Source of the DNA: JAFDVL01 sp043783625
GTDB lineage: Bacteria > Acidobacteriota > Blastocatellia > RBC074
NCBI GenBank assembly: GCA_043783625.1
Contig: JAYVZE010000049.1
Span: 1 to 64,000 of the forward strand
Direction of reading: 5' to 3'
Length of the DNA: 64,000 nucleotides
Position 1 is the first letter of the stretch. Each line of letters opens with the position of its first letter. Both the position numbers and the translations under genes were made by a program. This document shows, one piece after another, positions 58,870-64,000 of the stretch. A model generated the notes under the pieces. It was given only the letters and a program-made list of their open reading frames with translations. It was not told the DNA's origin and ran no database searches.

Positions 58870-59550
58870 ATGCAACCAATTGTACAAATTTCTCTTGATC
58901 TCACTGACATTAACGAAGCCATCGAAACCGCCCGCATCGCACTCGAAGCAGGCGTAGACTGGCTCGAAGCTGGCACGCCGCTGATTCTTGCTGAGGGTTT
59001 GCACGGCGTTCGTGCGCTCCGCAAAGAATTTCCTGACACGCCTATCGTTGCTGATTTAAAAACGATGGATGGTGGTTATCTCGAAGCCGAAATGATGGCA
59101 AAAGCTGGTGCTACGCACGTCGTTGTGATGGCGCGTGCGCATGCTGAAACCATCAAATGCGTCGTCAAAGCCGGACGCGATTTCGGCGTCAAAGTCATGG
59201 GCGATAATATGGTGTTTGATGACAAAGCCGCTGCCAGTCGAATGCTGGAAGATTTAGGCTGCGATTATATCGTGCATCACACGGGCTTCGACGAACGCAA
59301 CGGAATTTTTGCGGACACTGGCAAAATGCTCAGTCCGCTAGATGATCTCGACGCCGTAGTCAAAGCTGTCAGCATTCCCGTCCAGGCGGTCGGCGGACTT
59401 ACCATTGAACAGGCGATTTCAATGCCGAAGCGCGGCGCACCACTCGTAGTCATCGGCGCACCGCTCGCCATTGACGCGCATTCGTTCAGCGTCGCCAGTA
59501 ATGATCTGAAAACAGTTTTGATGGAAATTACCCGGAGGATTAGAGAGTAA
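58870..59550 (+). CDS. HUMPS-family (hexulose-phosphate synthase / ketogulonate-phosphate decarboxylase)
   Basis: 226 residues. An OMP-decarboxylase-fold TIM barrel: VQISLDLTDINEAIETARIA, LEAGVDWLEAGTPLILAEG, IVADLKTMDGGYLEAEMMAK with the metal-site DxKTxD, AGATHVVVMARAHAETIKC, YIVHHTGFDERN, VQAVGGLTIEQAISM. Family members are 3-hexulose-6-phosphate synthase and 3-keto-L-gulonate-6-phosphate decarboxylase. Without a phosphohexulose isomerase next door, and with sugar dehydrogenase, isomerase and SDR genes downstream, a sugar-acid decarboxylase role is somewhat more likely. Confidence 0.82.
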   Translation: MQPIVQISLDLTDINEAIETARIALEAGVDWLEAGTPLILAEGLHGVRALRKEFPDTPIVADLKTMDGGYLEAEMMAKAGATHVVVMARAHAETIKCVVKAGRDFGVKVMGDNMVFDDKAAASRMLEDLGCDYIVHHTGFDERNGIFADTGKMLSPLDDLDAVVKAVSIPVQAVGGLTIEQAISMPKRGAPLVVIGAPLAIDAHSFSVASNDLKTVLMEITRRIRE

Positions 59551-59609
59551 CCACGAGAGGCGTAGAAGGCACAAAACCTTTGCGCTTTCTGTGCTTTTTG
59601 CGGTTATTC
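59547..59609. repeat. AACCACGAGAGGC...GCGGTTATT palindromic element
   Basis: GTAACCACGAGAGGCGTAGA begins and a segment like GTGCTTTTTGCGGTTATT ends it, with AGGCACAAAA / CTTTCTGTGCTTTT words between. This is a loose inverted repeat of the same general type as the CACGGAT element, placed in the gap before the dehydrogenase gene. Confidence 0.55.
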
Positions 59610-59620
59610 CTTTTTGTTTT

Positions 59621-60670
59621 ATGGCAAACTCAATGGCAGCAGTCGTGCAATACGACTTAATACCCGGTTCCGTCGAAGTCCGCGAATTACCAATTCCTGA
59701 AATTGGCGAAGACGAAGTTCTCTTACGCGTTGGCGGCGTCAGCGTTTGCGGTAGCGACGTACATCAATACCACGGTTCGCAAAGCTGGGCGGTGAATACG
59801 CCGGTAGTGCTAGGTCACGAGTTTGGTGGGACTATTGCGGCAATCGGCAAGCGCGTGAAAAATTTCAAAGAAGGCGACCGCGTAGTTTCTGAAACCGCAT
59901 CGTACATCTGCGGCAAATGCATGATGTGCCGTACGGGTGATTATAATTTATGCCCTGAGCGCAAAGGTTTCGGCTACGGCATCAACGGCGGCATGGCGGA
60001 TTATGTAAGTGTGCCGGAACGTTGCCTGCATCGCATTCCTGACACGTTGCCGTTTGAAAGAGCTGCGTTGACGGAGCCGTGCTGCGTGGGCTACAACGCA
60101 GTTGCGGTCAAGAGCAACGTCAAACCTGGCGATATAGTTGTCGTGCTTGGCCCCGGTCCCATTGGTTTGTTGTGCGCAGAAATGGCGCGCTTGAACGGGG
60201 CAGGAACTTTGATTGTGACCGGAACTGCGCAGGACGAGTCGCGCTTAGCGGCGGCGCGTGAATTGGGCGTGACGCATACCGTCAATGTGCAGGAAACGGA
60301 TTTGATTGAATTTGTGCGCAACCTTGGCGATGGACTCGGAGCCGATTTAGTAGTTGATGCCGCCGGCTCTTCGGCTGCGCTGAAACAAGCCCTCGAAATT
60401 GTGCGTCCCGGCGGACAAATTACGAAAGTAGGCTGGGGGCCGCAACCGTTGAATTTCTCACTTGATCCACTTGTGCAAAAAGCTGTGACTTTGCAAGGCA
60501 GTTTTAGCCATACGTTCCGTAATTGGGAAAAAGTCGTCGCAATATTGGACGCGAAACAAATCAATCTTGATCCCATCATTAGCCGGATTGCTTCGTTCAC
60601 CGATTGGAAAGATTGTTTTGATGGAATGCACGCTGGAAAATATGTGAAGGCTGTTTTGCAGCCGCAATAA
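59621..60670 (+). CDS. zinc-dependent medium-chain alcohol/polyol dehydrogenase
   Basis: 349 residues from ATG 59621; ATG 59633 is also possible, while a GTG at 59591 lies within the repeat. Catalytic zinc ligands: CGSDVHQYHG and GHEFGGTIAAIGKRV. Structural zinc: CGKCMMCRTGDYNLC. The NAD(P) loop is VVVLGPGPIGLLCAEMARLN. The protein is of the sorbitol/threonine dehydrogenase type and oxidises a polyol or sugar alcohol to a ketose. The HUMPS gene upstream and the sugar isomerase downstream place it in one catabolic group. Confidence 0.9.
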   Translation: MANSMAAVVQYDLIPGSVEVRELPIPEIGEDEVLLRVGGVSVCGSDVHQYHGSQSWAVNTPVVLGHEFGGTIAAIGKRVKNFKEGDRVVSETASYICGKCMMCRTGDYNLCPERKGFGYGINGGMADYVSVPERCLHRIPDTLPFERAALTEPCCVGYNAVAVKSNVKPGDIVVVLGPGPIGLLCAEMARLNGAGTLIVTGTAQDESRLAAARELGVTHTVNVQETDLIEFVRNLGDGLGADLVVDAAGSSAALKQALEIVRPGGQITKVGWGPQPLNFSLDPLVQKAVTLQGSFSHTFRNWEKVVAILDAKQINLDPIISRIASFTDWKDCFDGMHAGKYVKAVLQPQ

Positions 60671-60689
60671 TAAATTTGGAGGATTGCTT

Positions 60690-60926
60690 GTGTTAAGCCT
60701 AAGGTCTCTGCGAGAAGTTGGTGATGCAATGGAACGCGAAGAAGTATATCTTCAGAAAGAGGAAACTCTTGAGCAGCGGGTCACTACCTTTCTTAGTCTG
60801 TATCGGGCATCGTTCCCCTTTTTTGCTGAAACGAAAGACCTTTTTTTGCCTGAGCGCGAGCAACATTTGGTGCAGTTGCAATCCAGACTACAAAAGCTCG
60901 ACGAGTGGCGACGAAACCAGACATGA
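60690..60926 (+). CDS. small helical protein paired with nucleotidyltransferase
   Basis: 78 residues from GTG 60690, chosen for TTGGAGG eight bases upstream. It is fully helical and charged (MEREEVYLQKEETLEQRVTT, FLSLYRASFPFFAETKDLFL, QLQSRLQKLDEWRRNQT). Its stop overlaps the next start (ATGA), so the two are a translationally coupled pair. No family is recognised. By analogy with small antitoxins preceding nucleotidyltransferase toxins it might bind its neighbour. Confidence 0.6.
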   Translation: MLSLRSLREVGDAMEREEVYLQKEETLEQRVTTFLSLYRASFPFFAETKDLFLPEREQHLVQLQSRLQKLDEWRRNQT

Positions 60927-61510
60927 ACTCAAATCAGAACCCATTTCAAACAGCGGCTCTTTTTCAGCGAGCCTTACAGGATGGCGGAATTGAATCGGTC
61001 GTGATTGGTGGTTTGGCAGTTACTATTTGGGGCGAGCCACGTGCGACAAAAGATGCTGATATTCGAGTTCACTTACAACGTGAGGAAGCCGAAAAATTGC
61101 TTGCCGCGCTTCCATTCAATTTAACTTTTCCGGGGTTGACTTCTAATGAAACCCCAGTCGAAAAGCTCAAGCGGTATGGCTTTCTCTTCACAGCAACAGA
61201 AGCGCAGGATCGCGTAGATCTCATGCTGGCAGACACTGCATTTGATGTAGCTGTAGTTGAGCGCGGTAAGCTGTATGAAATCCCTGTCTCGAATGTTCAA
61301 ATCAGAGTCTGCACGCCAGAAGACCTAATTATTTACAAGCTGGTTTCTACCAGACCACGAGATCAATCAGATGCAATGAGTGTTGTGAAAAAGCAAATTA
61401 AAAACTTGGATCACACGTATATTGAAGACTGGTTGCGCCAATTTGAAATGGCTCTGGATGATTCAACGCTTGTGAATGCTTATAGGAAGATGGTTACTGG
61501 ATATAGTTAA
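60923..61510 (+). CDS. nucleotidyltransferase-fold protein (AbiEii/MNT-like)
   Basis: 195 residues from ATG 60923 in an ATGA overlap with the small protein. VVIGGLAVTIWGEPRATKDA, DIRVHLQREEAEKL gives the GG...WG.PR.T.D.D nucleotidyltransferase motif, and DRVDLMLADTAFDVAV supplies the third acidic strand. CTPEDLIIYKLVSTRPRDQS, DAMSVV is the usual second half of AbiEii-like and related NTases. Members of this fold act as toxins, tRNA or antitoxin modifiers, or resistance enzymes. The pair interrupts a sugar-catabolic group. Confidence 0.78.
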   Translation: MNSNQNPFQTAALFQRALQDGGIESVVIGGLAVTIWGEPRATKDADIRVHLQREEAEKLLAALPFNLTFPGLTSNETPVEKLKRYGFLFTATEAQDRVDLMLADTAFDVAVVERGKLYEIPVSNVQIRVCTPEDLIIYKLVSTRPRDQSDAMSVVKKQIKNLDHTYIEDWLRQFEMALDDSTLVNAYRKMVTGYS

Positions 61511-61520
61511 AAAAGTCGTT

Positions 61521-62399
61521 ATGCCTAAATTAAGTGCTTTCCCGAAATGTTACATGGATGATTTGTGTGTCACGAAAACGATGACGCTCTTTGATTGGAT
61601 TGATCTCGCGGCTACGCTGGGCGTGGACGGTGTGGAAATGTATCCCGGATTTTTTGCGAGCTTTGACACTGATTATGTGACGAAGATCAAGCAGCACGCT
61701 GACTCTAAGGGCTTGGCAATTCCGATGATGTGTTGCTCACCGGATTTTACGCAGCACGATTCCGCCGCACGCGCTGAAGAACTCGAAAAAGAAAAATTCT
61801 GGATTGATTTGACGGCGCAGCTCGGCGGAAAATTCTGTCGTGTCTTGACAGGCCAACGCCGCGAAGATGTTTCTCGCGCAGATGGAGTCTGCTATTCCCT
61901 CGAAGGAATTAACGCTGCAATTCCGTACGCTGCCGAACGCGGAATCGTCTTGAATATGGAAAACCATTACAAAGACGGCTACTGGAAATACCCCGAATTT
62001 GCGCAGCATTTGGATGTATTTCTCGAAATCATTAACCAGATTGATTCGCCGTGGTTCGGCGTGAATTTTGATCCATCGAATTCAATTATTTGTGGTGAAG
62101 ACCCGCTGGATGTTCTTGCCGCCGTCAAGCATCGTGTAGTCTCCATGCACGCCTCAGACCGCTATTTAATCAGCGGTACGATTGAAGATTTGAAATCACA
62201 AGATGGCTCGCTGGGCTATGCAAAAAACTTACGACATGGTGTAATCGGGCAAGGGCTAAATGATTACGACGCAATTTTTTCGACGCTCAAAGGCGAAGGC
62301 TTTGATGGCTGGATTTCAATCGAAGACGGCGAAAACGGGATGGATGAATTGCGAGAATCCGTACAATTTTTACGCAAGAAAATTGCGCAACATTTTTAA
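61521..62399 (+). CDS. sugar phosphate isomerase/epimerase (xylose-isomerase-like TIM barrel)
   Basis: 292 residues from ATG 61521; the earlier ATG at 61476 lies inside the previous gene. Marks of the AP-endonuclease-2/IolE-like fold: WIDLAATLGVDGVEMYPGFF, IPMMCCSPDFTQH, ILVNMENHY-type block (here GIVLNMENHYKDG) with a metal Glu, WFGVNFDPSNSIICGEDPLD with Asp, VVSMHASDRYL with His, and WISIEDGENGMDELRESVQF with Glu. It is cytoplasmic and interconverts ketoses or inosose-type compounds; the substrate is open. Confidence 0.88.
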   Translation: MPKLSAFPKCYMDDLCVTKTMTLFDWIDLAATLGVDGVEMYPGFFASFDTDYVTKIKQHADSKGLAIPMMCCSPDFTQHDSAARAEELEKEKFWIDLTAQLGGKFCRVLTGQRREDVSRADGVCYSLEGINAAIPYAAERGIVLNMENHYKDGYWKYPEFAQHLDVFLEIINQIDSPWFGVNFDPSNSIICGEDPLDVLAAVKHRVVSMHASDRYLISGTIEDLKSQDGSLGYAKNLRHGVIGQGLNDYDAIFSTLKGEGFDGWISIEDGENGMDELRESVQFLRKKIAQHF

Positions 62400-62438
62400 T
62401 ATTTACGACAGGCGTCTCGCCTACCCTACTTTAAAACT

Positions 62439-63215
62439 ATGAATCGTTTACAAAATAAAATTGCAGTTATCACCGCCTCTACCGCCGGAATGGGCGAAGG
62501 CATTGCTCGATTATTCGCCAGCGAAGGTGCGAGCGTAGTCATTTCCGGTCGTAACGAAAAAAATGGTCAGGCCATTGTCGAAAGCATTATGGCTGATGGA
62601 GGACAAGCTACTTTCCAACGAGCAGACGTGACCAACGAAGCCGAATGTCGCGCTTTGGTGGATCGTGCTGTCGAAGTGTATGGAAAAGTAGATGTGCTGG
62701 TCAACAATGCAGGCGACAGTACCCGCTGCACCATCGAAGACACGACGGTTGAATTATGGGATCACCTCTTTGCCGCCAACGTGCGAGGAGCTTTTATTTG
62801 TTCTCAGCAATTCGTCAAGCACAACATCGAGCGGCGTACCGGATCAATTGTGAACATCGGTTCTGTGAATGCCTACATCGGTGAACCGAAGCTAATGGCG
62901 TATTCATCGGCAAAAGGTGCATTGATGACCTTTACCAAAAACAACGCCAGCTATTTGACGAAATACCGCATTCGCGTAAATCAGCTCAATGTTGGTTGGA
63001 CAGAAACCCCGAACGAACATGCCGTCAAAAAGCTGGAAGGCAAGGGAGATAACTGGTTAGAGGAAGCTGTGAAAACACGCCCGTTTGGACGTTTGTTATT
63101 GCCGTTAGATATTGCCTACGCCGCGATTTATTTCGCCAGCGATGAAAGCGAATGCATTACCGGGTCAGTGCTTGATTTAGAACAAAATCCAGTGGGTGCT
63201 TCGCCGAATTTGTAG
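62439..63215 (+). CDS. short-chain dehydrogenase/reductase of the sugar cluster
   Basis: 258 residues. Cofactor loop VITASTAGMGEGIARLFASE (Gly pattern with a Thr-Ala-Ser-Thr start), NNAG in VLVNNAGDSTRCT, catalytic Ser in VNIGSVNAYIG, Tyr/Lys in AYSSAKGALM. The C-terminus CITGSVLDLEQNPVGASP departs from the usual VDGG ending. It likely oxidises or reduces a sugar or sugar acid together with the dehydrogenase and isomerase upstream. Ends before a clear terminator. Confidence 0.9.
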   Translation: MNRLQNKIAVITASTAGMGEGIARLFASEGASVVISGRNEKNGQAIVESIMADGGQATFQRADVTNEAECRALVDRAVEVYGKVDVLVNNAGDSTRCTIEDTTVELWDHLFAANVRGAFICSQQFVKHNIERRTGSIVNIGSVNAYIGEPKLMAYSSAKGALMTFTKNNASYLTKYRIRVNQLNVGWTETPNEHAVKKLEGKGDNWLEEAVKTRPFGRLLLPLDIAYAAIYFASDESECITGSVLDLEQNPVGASPNL

Positions 63216-63234
63216 CTTTAAGCGGAATTCAATT

Positions 63235-63300
63235 AATGAGCGTCTATCAGCTTTCGTTTGCACTTTGCAGCGACTGATGAGACGCTCATTTTTATTTTGT
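63235..63300 (+). terminator. intrinsic terminator after the sugar cluster
   Basis: AATGAGCGTCTATCAG pairs with CTGATGAGACGCTCATT (one bulge), followed by TTTATTTT. A strong intrinsic terminator closing the cluster before rimO. Confidence 0.88.
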
Positions 63301-63314
63301 TGATTAAATTATCT

Positions 63315-64000
63315 ATGAAACCAGCTTACTCAAAAATCGGCTTCGTCAGTCTCGGCTGTCCCAAAAATCTAGTGGATAGCGAAGTGATGATGGGGCAACT
63401 AAAATTGCACGGCTACGAATTGACGACTGACCGCGATGAAGCGGATGTGATGGTCGTCAATACTTGTGGCTTTATTGATTCTGCCAAGCAGGAATCTATT
63501 GACACGATTCTGGAAATGTCCGCGTTGAAGGACACGGGCAAGCTCAAACGCTTAGTCGTCGCGGGCTGCCTCGTCGAACGTTATCGCCAGGACTTGTTAA
63601 ATCAATTGCCCGAAGTTGACGCCGTACTCGGAACCAGCGAAATCGAAAAAATTGTCGCGGCGGTTGATCCTGCTGCCGTAGCCAAACAGGACGCAGCATT
63701 CGTCGCGTCCAATAGTTGGATGACGCGTGGATTGCCGACGTATCTTTACGATGAAAATACGCCGCGTGTGCTGGCTACGCCGAAGCATTTTGCGTATGTG
63801 AAAATTGCGGAAGGCTGCGATCACACTTGTGCGTTTTGCGCGATTCCGCAAATGCGCGGTAATTATCGTTCGCGCCGCGCTGCTTCCATCATCAACGAAG
63901 CGCACCAACTCGCCGCGCAGGGCGTCAAAGAATTAGTGTTGATTTCGCAGGATTCTACGCAGTACGGTTTGGATTTAGGCTTGAAAGACGGTCTCGCAGA
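63315..64000 (+). CDS. rimO: ribosomal protein S12 methylthiotransferase RimO, 3' end outside window
   Basis: 228 codons are visible from ATG 63315 to the right edge, without a stop. The UPF0004 domain has KIGFVSLGCPKNLVDSEVMM and VVNTCGFIDSAKQESIDTIL, LVVAGCLVERY, supplying the three cysteines of the auxiliary cluster; VDAVLGTSE follows. The radical-SAM motif is KIAEGCDHTCAFCAIPQMRG with CxxxCxxC. RimO methylthiolates an aspartate of ribosomal protein S12. The rest of the radical-SAM and TRAM domains must lie beyond the window. Confidence 0.95.
   Translation, partial: MKPAYSKIGFVSLGCPKNLVDSEVMMGQLKLHGYELTTDRDEADVMVVNTCGFIDSAKQESIDTILEMSALKDTGKLKRLVVAGCLVERYRQDLLNQLPEVDAVLGTSEIEKIVAAVDPAAVAKQDAAFVASNSWMTRGLPTYLYDENTPRVLATPKHFAYVKIAEGCDHTCAFCAIPQMRGNYRSRRAASIINEAHQLAAQGVKELVLISQDSTQYGLDLGLKDGLA

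Noticed and set aside
59591..59620. GTG start for the zinc dehydrogenase giving a hydrophobic leader
   Set aside because: The leader is encoded by the palindromic repeat; family members begin near the ATG at 59621 or 59633.

Overview
The window looks like a chromosomal segment of an Acidobacteriota bacterium, probably from the Blastocatellia (inference). The best clue is the secreted protein at 51029-53281. It ends in the beta-rich C-terminal domain first catalogued in Candidatus Solibacter and typical of this phylum. The moderate G+C content, the outer-membrane and TonB-type proteins, and the mix of YvcK, RecU and YebC fit that placement. No rRNA, tRNA or CRISPR array was seen. Two genes run off the ends: an Rhs protein on the left and rimO on the right.

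Region 1 (1-8130) is a polymorphic-toxin locus. A long Rhs gene enters from the left edge and ends in a variable toxin tail followed by two SMI1/KNR4-type immunity genes. Two displaced, 5'-truncated copies of the Rhs 3' end follow. One holds an RHS core, a Hint self-cleavage domain and a new tail; the other holds only half a Hint domain and a third tail. Each is followed by its own candidate immunity gene(s). A decayed HTH-antitoxin remnant lies at the junction of the first two cassettes.

Region 2 (8131-17811) is mostly metabolic and regulatory. It contains a minus-strand trio (CBM9-like protein, SurA-like chaperone, large secreted lipoprotein), a response regulator fused to an ATPase, an ACT-domain protein coupled to a Cys/Met-metabolism PLP enzyme, a histidine kinase and hemF. 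Region 3 (17900-24330) is a one-direction redox cluster: two old yellow enzymes, an NmrA-like reductase, two SDRs, a luciferase-like monooxygenase and an Rrf2 regulator. A clear inverted repeat lies upstream of the first gene. Region 4 (24545-30394) holds surface-glycan genes (a DUF1972 glycosyltransferase and an ABC-2 permease without its ATPase), a ParDE module with a readable promoter and operator, a TonB-domain fragment and a lactonase-like propeller.

Region 5 (30912-44606) is a complete type I BREX phage-defence locus in the order brxA-brxB-brxC-pglX-pglZ-brxL. Its pglX is unusual. It carries at least five short repeat or palindromic insertions, all keeping the reading frame, and it is then split by an apparent one-base deletion near 38930. 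A further copy of one of the same palindromes separates pglX from pglZ.

Region 6 (44613-50221, minus strand) is a cell-wall precursor group: ferredoxin, yvcK, glmU, a membrane protein, glmS. Region 7 (50542-58809) holds the Solibacter-type secreted protein, a PilZ protein, a LIC_10091-like protein, yebC, recU, an OmpR-type regulator and a DUF444 VWA protein. Region 8 (58870-63215) is a sugar-acid or polyol catabolic group (HUMPS-family decarboxylase/synthase, Zn-dehydrogenase, sugar-phosphate isomerase, SDR), interrupted by a small-protein/nucleotidyltransferase pair. rimO follows.

A recurring theme is a set of short palindromic or short-period repeats from several unrelated word families. 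They sit between genes and, in pglX, inside a gene.
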